From VRUE01 sp963774555 (GTDB lineage: Bacteria; Actinomycetota; Thermoleophilia; Solirubrobacterales; 70-9): a stretch of DNA of 64,000 nucleotides. Where the stretch lies: assembly GCA_963774555.1 (NCBI GenBank), contig CAVZFL010000001.1, positions 496,001 through 560,000 of the forward strand. The letters run 5' to 3'. Position 1 is the stretch's first letter. Every line of letters begins with the position of its first letter. Below, piece by piece: positions 1-7,122 of this stretch. Made by a program: the position numbers and the translations under genes. The notes under the pieces were generated by a model. That model had not been told where the DNA came from. It ran no database searches and saw only the letters and a program-made list of their open reading frames with translations.

Positions 1-193
1 TCGCCGTGCCGGAGTAGTAGTGGCCGAGGATGAAGCGGTAGTCCTTGCCGTGCTTGGCGTAGCCGTAGGCGCCGTACTGGCTCAAGCCGACACCGTGGCC
101 GAAGCCGTGGCCTTTGACCACCCAGGAGACGCTGGCGTTCGCGCTCGGGGCGAGAAGCAGGAAGAGGAGCAGGGCTGTGAGGCGGATTCGCAT
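1..193 (-). CDS. SpoIID/LytB-domain secreted protein, N-terminal fragment
   Basis: Only the first 64 residues lie in the window; the gene runs off the left edge. The ATG at 193 opens a signal peptide (MRIRLTALLLFLLLAPSANA), followed by GHGFGHGVGLSQYGAYGYA and a HYYSGT motif. These match the conserved end of SpoIID/LytB domains, which act on or bind peptidoglycan outside the membrane. In longer members this motif sits near the C-terminus, so here it directly follows the signal and the rest of the protein is unseen. It is transcribed away from the aldehyde dehydrogenase on the other strand. Family call good; exact role unknown. Confidence 0.75.
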   Translation of the reverse strand, partial: MRIRLTALLLFLLLAPSANASVSWVVKGHGFGHGVGLSQYGAYGYAKHGKDYRFILGHYYSGTA

Positions 194-251
194 CTCCGAT
201 TCAACAGGTTCGAGATGGAGGAGTCTCGGCCTGCTCTACCCTTCGATCCAG

Positions 252-1682
252 GTGCAAGCGGCAGACCACAAGCTCCTCGCCGCGGGCGAGTGGCGCGAGA
301 CCGGCGAGTGGGACGAGGTCAAGAGCCCCTACGACGGGACCGTGGTTGGGCGGGTGGCGCAGGGCGACGCGCCGCTGGTCGACGCCGCGGCCGAGGCTGC
401 CCGCGAGGCCTTCGAGTCGGCCGACTTCCCCCAGCACGAGCGCGCCGCCGTGCTCGATCGAGCGGCCGAGCTGGTCGGCGAGCGGGTCGAGGACCTGGCG
501 CTGACGATCGCCGCCGAGGCTGGCAAGCCGCTGAAGACGGCCACGGTTGAGGCGCAGCGCTGCGTCGACACCCTGACCTTCTCCGCCACCGAGGCGCGCA
601 AGCTGACCGGCGGCACGGTGCCGATGGAGGCCTCGCCGGCCGGCGGCGGCAAGCTCGGCGTGATGCTGCGCGTCCCCTACGGCGTCGTCGGCGCGATCAG
701 TCCCTTCAACTTCCCACTCAACCTGGTCGCCCACAAGCTCGGGCCGGCGATCGCCGCCGGCAACGCGATCGTGCTCAAGCCCGCCGGGCAGACGCCGATC
801 TCGGCGCTGAAGCTGGCGGCGATCCTGGGCGAGGCCGGCCTGCCGAAGGGCTGGCTCAGCGTCATCCCCGGCCCCGGCTCTCAGGTCGGCAACGCCATCG
901 TCGAGCACGAGCTGACCGCGGCGCTCACCTTCACCGGCTCGGCCGAGGTCGGCTGGGGGATCCGCAGCCGCGTCCCCCACAAGAAGGTCAACCTTGAGCT
1001 GGGCTCCAACGCGCCGCTGATCGTCCATTCCGACGGCGACTGGGAGACGGCGGCGGACAAGGCCAAGCTGCACGCCTTCTCCCACGCCGGCCAGAGCTGC
1101 ATCTCGATCCAGCGCATCCTCGTCCACGAGGACGTAGCCGACCCCTTCGTCGAGCGACTCATCGCCAACACGGAAAAGCTGCGCGTCGGCGACCCGCTCG
1201 ATCCCGAGACCGACGTCGGCCCGCTGATTTCGCCAGGCGACCGCGACCGGGTCAAGCAGTGGGTCGACGAGGCTGTCGCCGAAGGCGCCGAGCTGCTCAG
1301 CGGCGGCGAGCTCGTCGACGAGGACCGCTGCCTGGCCCCGACCCTGCTCGGCTCACCTCCCCGCGAGGCCAAGGTCTGGTGCGAGGAGATCTTCGGCCCG
1401 GTGGCAACGATCGACCGCTACGCGGACTTCGCCGAGGCCCTGGCGATGGCCAACGACTCCAAGTTCGGCCTCCAAGCAGGAGTCTTCACCCGCGACGTAG
1501 GCCGCGCCCTCGAAGCTGCCAAAACCCTCGAGTTCGGCGGCGTCCTGATCAACGAGGTCCCCACCTTCCGCGCCGACCAGATGCCCTACGGCGGCGTCAA
1601 GGACTCCGGCAACACCCGCGAGGGCCCCGCCTTCGCCGTGATGGAGCTGACCGAGGAGCGCTTCGTCACCCTGCAGGGCTAA
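252..1682 (+). CDS. NAD(P)-dependent aldehyde dehydrogenase
   Basis: Oxidises an aldehyde to a carboxylate or acyl product (aldehyde dehydrogenase superfamily). With the GTG start at 252 the protein is 476 residues, normal for the family. It shows the Rossmann segment ISPFNFPLNLVAHK, the glutamate in NLELGSN (about E249) and the catalytic cysteine in GQSCIS (about C283). The reading frame stays open upstream to 114, but that stretch overlaps the divergent SpoIID gene and shows no family similarity. A GGAGGAG at 216-222 would suit a CTG start at 231, so the start is uncertain by about 20 codons. Substrate is not decided by sequence; lactaldehyde, glyceraldehyde-3-phosphate or an aromatic aldehyde are possible. 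Confidence 0.85.
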   Translation: MQAADHKLLAAGEWRETGEWDEVKSPYDGTVVGRVAQGDAPLVDAAAEAAREAFESADFPQHERAAVLDRAAELVGERVEDLALTIAAEAGKPLKTATVEAQRCVDTLTFSATEARKLTGGTVPMEASPAGGGKLGVMLRVPYGVVGAISPFNFPLNLVAHKLGPAIAAGNAIVLKPAGQTPISALKLAAILGEAGLPKGWLSVIPGPGSQVGNAIVEHELTAALTFTGSAEVGWGIRSRVPHKKVNLELGSNAPLIVHSDGDWETAADKAKLHAFSHAGQSCISIQRILVHEDVADPFVERLIANTEKLRVGDPLDPETDVGPLISPGDRDRVKQWVDEAVAEGAELLSGGELVDEDRCLAPTLLGSPPREAKVWCEEIFGPVATIDRYADFAEALAMANDSKFGLQAGVFTRDVGRALEAAKTLEFGGVLINEVPTFRADQMPYGGVKDSGNTREGPAFAVMELTEERFVTLQG

Positions 1683-1700
1683 ACCTCATAAAAGTGCGTA

Positions 1701-1722
1701 TATCCCTACTATTATGGGGATA
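1701..1722. promoter_or_regulatory. putative operator/promoter of the MNT/HEPN pair
   Basis: Inverted repeat TATCCC (1701-1706) and GGGATA (1717-1722) sits immediately before the ATG at 1727 and overlaps a -10-like TATTAT (1710-1715) and the GGGGA ribosome-binding site. This position is typical of an autoregulatory site for a toxin-antitoxin operon. The assignment is inference. Confidence 0.4.
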
Positions 1723-1726
1723 GATC

Positions 1727-2353
1727 ATGGACTTCAGGCGACCGCTGACCGTTGTGACACCCACGCTCGATGGCGATGTTCTGGCTGTCCTGGCCGGTGC
1801 CGATGCCGAGTTCAGTGGACGGCACATCCATCGCATGGTCCGGAGCGGATCGGAGAATGGGGTCCGCAACGCCGCCGAGCGACTGGTCGCGCAGGGGGTG
1901 GTGAGCAGTCGCCGCGCCGGGCGGGCTAACCTCTACCGGCTCAATCGGGAGCATCTTGCAGCTCCGTACATCGAGGCCCTCGCCACCCTGCGCGCACAGC
2001 TCTTCGAGCGCCTCCGCAATGCGATCTCGGCATGGGATGTGCCACCCAGATGGGCGATGGTGTTCGGCTCGGTCGCCCGCGGTGAGGCCGCCCCGCTTAG
2101 CGATCTCGACATCCTTGTGGTCAGGTCCCGCGAGACCGACGAAGACAGCGCCGAGTGGCGTGGGCAGCTCGGCCTCCTTGAGGACCTTGCGACTGCCTGG
2201 ACCGGCAACGAAACTCGAATCCTCGAATATTCGGAGGACGAGTTGGACGACGCGGCGGTTGTCGCTGTTCTCGAAAGTGCCCTTGCGGAGGGCATCGAGT
2301 TGTACGGGTCGCGACATGCGCTTCGGCGTCTGATCGAGCAGGGAATCGGGTGA
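1727..2353 (+). CDS. winged-helix plus MNT-type nucleotidyltransferase (antitoxin-like)
   Basis: 208 residues. The first ~85 look like a winged-helix DNA-binding domain (ending with AGRANLYRLN, a typical wing), and the rest is a minimal nucleotidyltransferase with FGSVARGE and SDLDILV, giving the GS...DxD active-site pattern near residues 113-128. In MNT/HEPN toxin-antitoxin systems the MNT protein transfers AMP to the HEPN partner and silences it. Its stop overlaps the start of the next gene (GTGATG), so the two are translationally coupled. The fused DNA-binding domain suggests that it also represses its own operon through the inverted repeat just upstream. Confidence 0.8.
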   Translation: MDFRRPLTVVTPTLDGDVLAVLAGADAEFSGRHIHRMVRSGSENGVRNAAERLVAQGVVSSRRAGRANLYRLNREHLAAPYIEALATLRAQLFERLRNAISAWDVPPRWAMVFGSVARGEAAPLSDLDILVVRSRETDEDSAEWRGQLGLLEDLATAWTGNETRILEYSEDELDDAAVVAVLESALAEGIELYGSRHALRRLIEQGIG

Positions 2354-2766
2354 TGGCTCGGACTCGGCTGGCGGACTGCGATGAGGGAGTCATTGCTGGC
2401 AGACTTCGCAAGGCTGAACAGTTCCTCAACGTTGCCGGCATGGTGAGGGACCTCGCCGATGACGAGGAGGACGTGGGCGACGCATTGGTCACGCTGTGTG
2501 TGCACGCGGGAATCGCGGCCTCCGATGTGATCTGCTGTGTCGCCCTTGGGTACTACGTGCAGGGTCAGGACCATCTTCAGGCCATCGCCGAGCTATCGAG
2601 CGTGCCACAAGATGGGCGGCAGTTGGGAAGCGATTTGCGGGCGCTGCTGCAAATGAAGGCGCGAGCGGGATACGGAGCCCCGCCCGTTACCGCCGACCAG
2701 CGCAAACGCGCCTGGCGACGGGCCGAGAGCCTGGTCGAGGCGGCGCGGTCACGCCGCGGAGCCTGA
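2353..2766 (+). CDS. HEPN-like protein, probable toxin partner of the MNT protein
   Basis: 137 residues, mainly alpha-helical by composition, starting inside the stop codon of the MNT gene (ATG 2353, or GTG 2350). A polar helix near residues 110-117 (MKARAGYGA) could correspond to the RX4-6H-type catalytic region of HEPN ribonucleases, but I do not see a clean R-x4-6-H motif. Small size, coupling to an MNT gene and an all-helical pattern support the HEPN assignment more than any motif does. Alternative: a HEPN-like non-catalytic substrate-binding partner of a nucleotidyltransferase. Confidence 0.6.
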   Translation: MARTRLADCDEGVIAGRLRKAEQFLNVAGMVRDLADDEEDVGDALVTLCVHAGIAASDVICCVALGYYVQGQDHLQAIAELSSVPQDGRQLGSDLRALLQMKARAGYGAPPVTADQRKRAWRRAESLVEAARSRRGA

Positions 2767-2780
2767 CCGGCGCCCCCCGG

Positions 2781-4100
2781 CTACTCGTGCGGGCGCGCCA
2801 TGCGGCGGTGGTCGAGGGCCTGCTCGAGCACGGAAGGCTCCACGCCCTGCTCCAGGGCTACCTCGCGCAGCGAGCGCCCCGACTCCGCCGCCGTCTTGAC
2901 GATGTCGGCGGCGCGGTCGTAGCCGATGTGGGGGTTTAGGGCGGTGGCGGTGGCGAGGGTGGCCTCGGCGTGGCGGGTCGTCATCTCCTCGTTGGCCTCG
3001 ATCCCGGCGACGCACTTCTCGTTGAGCAGGCGCGAGGCGGAGGCGAGCAGCTTGATCGAGTCGAGCAGGTTGCGGGCGATCAGCGGCACCCGCACGTTGA
3101 GCTCGAACTGGCCCTGGCTGCCGGCGACGGTGATCGCGGCGTCGTTGCCGATTATCTGGGCGGCGACCTGGATCACCACCTCGGGGATCACCGGGTTGAC
3201 CTTGCCGGGCATGATCGAGGAGCCCTTCTGCAGCTCGGGCAGGCGCAGCTCGGCGAGGCCGGCGCGCGGGCCGGAGCCCATCAGCGCCAGGTCGTTGGCG
3301 ATCTTGTTGAGCGAGACCGCGTAGACCTTGAGCGCGCCAGAGAGCTCGACCAGGGCGTCGCGGTTGCCCTGCGCCTCGAAGGGGTCGAGCGGGGCGGAGA
3401 TGTCGAGGCCGGTCTCGGCCGCGAGCCGCTCGCGCACCTTGGCGGCGAACTCGGGGTGGGTGTTGAGCCCGGTGCCGGTGGCGGTGCCGCCGAGCGGGAT
3501 CTGGCCGACCCGGCGCAGCGTCGACTCGACCCGCTGCACGCCGAGCCGAACCTGCGCCGCGTAGCCGCCGAACTCCTGGCCGAGGGTGACCGGCACGGCG
3601 TCCATCAGGTGGGTGCGTCCTGCCTTGACCACGTCGGCGAACTGCGAAGCCTTGGCCTCGAGCGCCTCCTCCAGCCCGCCCATCGCCGGCAGCAGGTCGT
3701 GTGTCACCTCGCCCAGCGCCGCCAGGTGGACGGCGGAGGGGAAGACGTCGTTGGAGGACTGGCCCATGTTGACGTGGTCGTTGGCGTGCGCGCCGTCGCC
3801 GGCCAGCTTCGCCAGCACCTCGTTGGCGTTCATGTTCGAGGAGGTTCCTGAGCCGGTCTGGAAGACGTCGACCGGGAACTGGTCGTCGTGTTCGCCGGCG
3901 GCAACCGAGTCGCCGGCGGTGCCGATCCGTTCGGCCAGGCCCGGCTCGAGCTCGCCCAACTCGCCGTTGACCAGCGCCGCCGCCGCCTTCAGCCGCCCCA
4001 GCCAGCGGATCACCGGGACGGGAACCCGCTCGCCCGAAACCGGAAAGTTGTCGACGGCCTTGGTGGTCTCGCCACCCCAGAGCTGCTCAGTCACGTCCAT
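2781..4100 (-). CDS. fumC: fumarate hydratase class II
   Basis: Catalyses fumarate + water to malate in the TCA cycle. 439 residues with the superfamily signature GSSIMPGKVNP, the substrate-binding GSGTSSNMN and MGQSSNDV, and AGRTHLMDAVPVTLGQEF, all diagnostic of the aspartase/fumarase superfamily. Slightly shorter than the usual ~460 because the N-terminus starts at LWGGETTKAVDNFPVSG. Class II enzymes are homotetrameric and need no iron-sulfur cluster. The secreted-lipoprotein gene lies 33 bp upstream on the same strand. Aspartate ammonia-lyase is the main alternative but the overall pattern fits fumarase better. Confidence 0.92.
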   Translation of the reverse strand: MDVTEQLWGGETTKAVDNFPVSGERVPVPVIRWLGRLKAAAALVNGELGELEPGLAERIGTAGDSVAAGEHDDQFPVDVFQTGSGTSSNMNANEVLAKLAGDGAHANDHVNMGQSSNDVFPSAVHLAALGEVTHDLLPAMGGLEEALEAKASQFADVVKAGRTHLMDAVPVTLGQEFGGYAAQVRLGVQRVESTLRRVGQIPLGGTATGTGLNTHPEFAAKVRERLAAETGLDISAPLDPFEAQGNRDALVELSGALKVYAVSLNKIANDLALMGSGPRAGLAELRLPELQKGSSIMPGKVNPVIPEVVIQVAAQIIGNDAAITVAGSQGQFELNVRVPLIARNLLDSIKLLASASRLLNEKCVAGIEANEEMTTRHAEATLATATALNPHIGYDRAADIVKTAAESGRSLREVALEQGVEPSVLEQALDHRRMARPHE

Positions 4101-4133
4101 GCCTCCATCGAAGTCGTTGTAAGGGGAGCGTAT

Positions 4134-4607
4134 TCAGCCGCCCGCTTCGCCCGCGTCGAAGCCCCGCTGGTAGGCCTCGGGGAAGGTTGCGGGCAGGGGA
4201 CGGTTGTCGGGGCTGTAGCGGGCCGCGGCGGAGAGCCGGCGGAGCAGCTCGGCGTGGATCCCATCGGTCCGATCGGCGCCTCGCTGTGCCGCCCCGAGCA
4301 GGTAGCCGAGCTGAACGTTCGCGTCGCCGCCCGGATGCTCGCGCGCTTCCGCGTTGAGGCGAGTCGCCACCGTCACCATCGTCGTGCCCACAGTCGCGAG
4401 GTCGCCTGCCTGCTGGTTCTCGACCAGGCACCCGCTGATCGGCGTCTCCCCGCGCAGCTTCACCGCGCTCGGCGCGTCAGCCAGCGCAGCGAGGTAGACC
4501 TTGCTCCCTTCCCGGCAGGCGACCGGCGTGCCTTCGTCAGTCGCGCCACAGCCAACGGCAATGGCGAGGACGACGGTGGTCGAGACGATGGTGAGCGCGC
4601 GCCGCAT
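4134..4607 (-). CDS. small lipoprotein of unknown function
   Basis: 157 residues. The N-terminus has a short hydrophobic signal ending in a lipobox (AIAVGC), so the mature protein should be lipid-anchored at Cys20 on the outer face of the membrane. The rest is a small, mostly helical domain with two further cysteines (ACRE and SGCLVE) that could form a disulfide. No family recognised. It lies upstream of fumC on the same strand but nothing links it to fumarase. A real gene is supported by the signal peptide and by codon pattern. Confidence 0.6.
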   Translation of the reverse strand: MRRALTIVSTTVVLAIAVGCGATDEGTPVACREGSKVYLAALADAPSAVKLRGETPISGCLVENQQAGDLATVGTTMVTVATRLNAEAREHPGGDANVQLGYLLGAAQRGADRTDGIHAELLRRLSAAARYSPDNRPLPATFPEAYQRGFDAGEAGG

Positions 4608-4628
4608 CGGTCGCCAATCCTACGTCGG

Positions 4629-4673
4629 GGTGCAACACTTTCTCCACCCGCCAGGTGGACAACGCGTTGCACC
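4629..4673. repeat. GTGCAAC palindrome family, copy 1
   Basis: Outer arms GGTGCAAC (4629-4636) and GTTGCACC (4666-4673) with an inner pair TCCACC (4643-4648)/GGTGGA (4654-4659). First of a tandem pair between two minus-strand genes. Same design as the copies at 4691, 25528, 36037, 42444, 54977 and 55038. Confidence 0.75.
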
Positions 4674-4690
4674 GTAAACCCCCCGTCCCG

Positions 4691-4735
4691 GCTGCAACGC
4701 CTTTTCCCCCTGCCGGGGGGACAGCGCGTTGCACC
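4691..4735. repeat. GTGCAAC palindrome family, copy 2
   Basis: Arms TGCAACGC (4693-4700) and GCGTTGCA (4726-4733), inner pair TCCCCC (4705-4710)/GGGGGA (4716-4721). It ends 15 bp before the stop of the minus-strand gene at 4750, so it would lie at the 3' end of that transcript. Confidence 0.75.
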
Positions 4736-4749
4736 CCCTGTGGGGCCGG

Positions 4750-5448
4750 TCAGTCGCCGCGGGGGGAGAGGCCGCCGGAGTGGGTGGTGGAGAAGCCGCC
4801 GGAGGGCCCCGGAGGCGGTGCCTTGGGGGTCTTGGGACGGTGGTGGCGGGGCTGGCGTGAGGGCTGGTTGCCGACCGGGAAGACTTCGACCCATTCTGCG
4901 AGCTGGAACTGGGGCGCGGTGGCGTGCTGCCAGGAGAGGTGGAGGTGGTTGCCGCAGCCGTGGCCGGCGTCGCCGTCGTAGCCGACCCAGCGGAAGGGGG
5001 CGACCGGGTGGTTCTGGGTCGGCTCGGCCCAAAGGGCGAGGCGGGTTATGCCTTTCCAGGTTTCGTCGCATTTGCCGCTCGTGCCGTTCAGCGGCACGAG
5101 GTCGACGGCGAGGCCGTTGTAGTGGTCCGAGCCTTTGACGTGGCACATGTTGCAGCCGACGTGTTCGCCGTTCGGCAGCGGCCCGGAGTAGCCGTCGGTG
5201 ACGTAGATCGGGAAGTGCTGGGCGATCCAGCGCAGGTCTCCGACGATGCGGCTGTCGACCATGTCGCCTTCTTCGTGCGGGATCGCGGCCGGGATCGGGA
5301 CGATTTCGCCCGTCGCGTAGACGAGGCGGGTGGAGACCGGGCCGGCGCTGGCCGCGCTGACCCACGTCCCTGCAAGCAGCAGACTTGTGGTCAAAAACAA
5401 GACGTTCCGACGCAGCAGGCGTGAGATCGTCTTCCCCGGCTTGGCCAT
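4750..5448 (-). CDS. secreted DD-peptidase-fold (M15-like) protein
   Basis: 232 residues from ATG 5448 (the open frame extends upstream but the signal peptide begins here). Twin-basic, hydrophobic N-terminus (LLRRNVLFLTTSLLLAG) then a small-residue cleavage region. SDHYNGLAVDL (about 107-117) and GNHLHLSW (about 167-174) give the H-x6-D and H-x-H zinc pattern of Hedgehog/DD-peptidase-fold enzymes such as VanY-type M15 peptidases, so a cell-wall peptidase role is likely. An NMCH segment adds two extra cysteines. The C-terminus is a low-complexity basic, proline-rich tail. Divergent from the decarboxylase gene with 69 bp between them. Confidence 0.6.
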   Translation of the reverse strand: MAKPGKTISRLLRRNVLFLTTSLLLAGTWVSAASAGPVSTRLVYATGEIVPIPAAIPHEEGDMVDSRIVGDLRWIAQHFPIYVTDGYSGPLPNGEHVGCNMCHVKGSDHYNGLAVDLVPLNGTSGKCDETWKGITRLALWAEPTQNHPVAPFRWVGYDGDAGHGCGNHLHLSWQHATAPQFQLAEWVEVFPVGNQPSRQPRHHRPKTPKAPPPGPSGGFSTTHSGGLSPRGD

Positions 5449-5517
5449 GCCTTCCTCATCGACCACTGGTGGGGTGATGCTTGAGTGCTGCAAACCCACG
5501 GTAGGGTTCCGCTCGTC

Positions 5518-7116
5518 ATGCCGACCGTGCGCGAAGCCAGCTTCGATCTCTTCCGCGAGCAGGGAATGACGACGATGTTCGGCAACCCCGGCTCGACCGA
5601 GCTGCCGATGCTTGCCGACTTCCCCTCGGACTTCCGCTACGTGCTCGGACTGCAGGAGGCGGTCGTGGTCGGCATGGCCGACGGCTACGCGCAGGCCTCG
5701 GGGCAGACGACGGTGGCGAACCTGCATACGGCCCCGGGCGTCGGCAACGCGATGGGGGCGATCTTCAACGCCCAGGCCAACCACTCGCCACTCCTAATCA
5801 CGGCTGGCCAGCAGGCGCGTGCCCAGATCACCCTGCAGGCCAACCTGACCAACCGCGACGCATCCGGCCTGCCCCATCCCCTGGTCAAGTGGTCCTACGA
5901 GCCGCCCCGCGCCGAGGACGTGCCGCTGGCCCTCGCCCACGGCGCCCACCTCGCCGGCCTGCCGCCCAAGGGCCCCGTCTTCGTCTCGCTGCCGATGGAC
6001 GACTGGTACGCCGAGGTCGACGCCGGCGATGCACGCGAGGCGATCGCCCGCAAGGTCGACGGACGCGCCGCCGCCGACCCCGCTGCGGTCCGCGTCCTCG
6101 CCGACCGGCTCGACGCCGCCGCCAACCCGGTGCTGGTCGCCGGTCCCGACATCGACGCCTCCGGAGCCTGGGATCTGGCGATCGCCCTGGCCGAGCGCCA
6201 GCGCCTGCCGGTCTGGGCAACCCCGGCGACGGGCGGCGGCCGCCTTGGCTTCCCCGAGAACCACCCGAACTACCGTGGCGTGCTGCCGCCCGCGATCGGC
6301 CCCGTCGGCCAGACCCTCGAGGGCCACGACCTGATCCTCGTCCTCGGCAGCTCGGTCTTTCCCTACTACCCCTACATCCCGGGACCGCTGCTGCCCGAGG
6401 GGGCGAAGCTGGTCGCGATCACCAGCGACCCCGACGAGGCCGCGCGGGCGCCGATGGGCGACGCCCTGGTCGCCGACGTGAAGCTGACCCTCGCCGCGCT
6501 GCTCGAGGACCTGCCCGAGTCGTCCCGTCCCGCCCCCGAGCCCAACCCCGGCCCGCAGGAAATCCCACCAACCGACCCGCTCAACTCCTCCACCGTCCAC
6601 ACCGCCCTGGCCGAGGTCTTCCCCGAGGACGGCATCGTCGTGCTCGAGTCCCCCTCCAGCACCCTGGCCCTGCGCAACCAAATGCGCCTCTCGCGGCCCG
6701 GCAGCTACTACTTCGCCGCCGGGGGCGGGCTCGGCTTCGGCCTCGCCGCCTCGCTCGGCGTGCAGATCGCCCAGCCCGATCGCCCGGTCGTCTGCGTGAT
6801 CGGCGAGGGCTCGGTCCAGTACGCGGTCAGCGCCTTCTGGAGCGCCGTCGCCTACAAGGTCCCGGTGACCTTCCTCGTCCTGCAAAACCAGGAGTACGCG
6901 ATCCTCAAGTGGTTCGCCGAGGTCGAGCAGGTGGCGGGTGCGCCCGGCCTCGACTTGCCGAAGCTCGACGTCGCCGCGGTCGCCGAGGGCTACGGGGTCG
7001 AGGCGCACCGGGTCCGCGACCGCGACGAAGTGCGCGGGGCGCTGGAGCAGGCGCTCGCCTCGCCCCGGCCCGAGCTGGTCGAAGTCCCGGTTGCCCCCGG
7101 GATGTCCCTCTTCTAG
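5518..7116 (+). CDS. thiamine-diphosphate enzyme, benzoylformate decarboxylase-like
   Basis: 532 residues from ATG 5518. It resembles Pseudomonas benzoylformate decarboxylase along its length: FGNPGSTELP with Ser26, Glu47 in LQEAVVVG and His70 in NLHTAPG fall at the same numbers as in that enzyme. Such enzymes remove CO2 from a 2-oxo acid to give an aldehyde. Two key places differ: the second active-site histidine (His281 in the Pseudomonas protein, in FRYHQYDPG) is tyrosine here (FPYYPYIPG), and the metal-binding GDGS motif reads GEGS (Glu430). The next gene follows after 6 bp and would supply the 2-oxo acid. Substrate may therefore not be benzoylformate; oxalyl-CoA- or carboligase-type functions cannot be excluded. 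Confidence 0.8.
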   Translation: MPTVREASFDLFREQGMTTMFGNPGSTELPMLADFPSDFRYVLGLQEAVVVGMADGYAQASGQTTVANLHTAPGVGNAMGAIFNAQANHSPLLITAGQQARAQITLQANLTNRDASGLPHPLVKWSYEPPRAEDVPLALAHGAHLAGLPPKGPVFVSLPMDDWYAEVDAGDAREAIARKVDGRAAADPAAVRVLADRLDAAANPVLVAGPDIDASGAWDLAIALAERQRLPVWATPATGGGRLGFPENHPNYRGVLPPAIGPVGQTLEGHDLILVLGSSVFPYYPYIPGPLLPEGAKLVAITSDPDEAARAPMGDALVADVKLTLAALLEDLPESSRPAPEPNPGPQEIPPTDPLNSSTVHTALAEVFPEDGIVVLESPSSTLALRNQMRLSRPGSYYFAAGGGLGFGLAASLGVQIAQPDRPVVCVIGEGSVQYAVSAFWSAVAYKVPVTFLVLQNQEYAILKWFAEVEQVAGAPGLDLPKLDVAAVAEGYGVEAHRVRDRDEVRGALEQALASPRPELVEVPVAPGMSLF

Positions 7117-7122
7117 GCCGCG

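Noticed and set aside
4629..4735. Tandem palindromes considered as a CRISPR array
   Set aside because: Only two units, not direct repeats with unique spacers, and no cas genes; they are inverted repeats shared with other loci.
3888..5138. 416-codon open frame on the plus strand
   Set aside because: It runs antisense through fumC, the lipoprotein and the M15-like gene.
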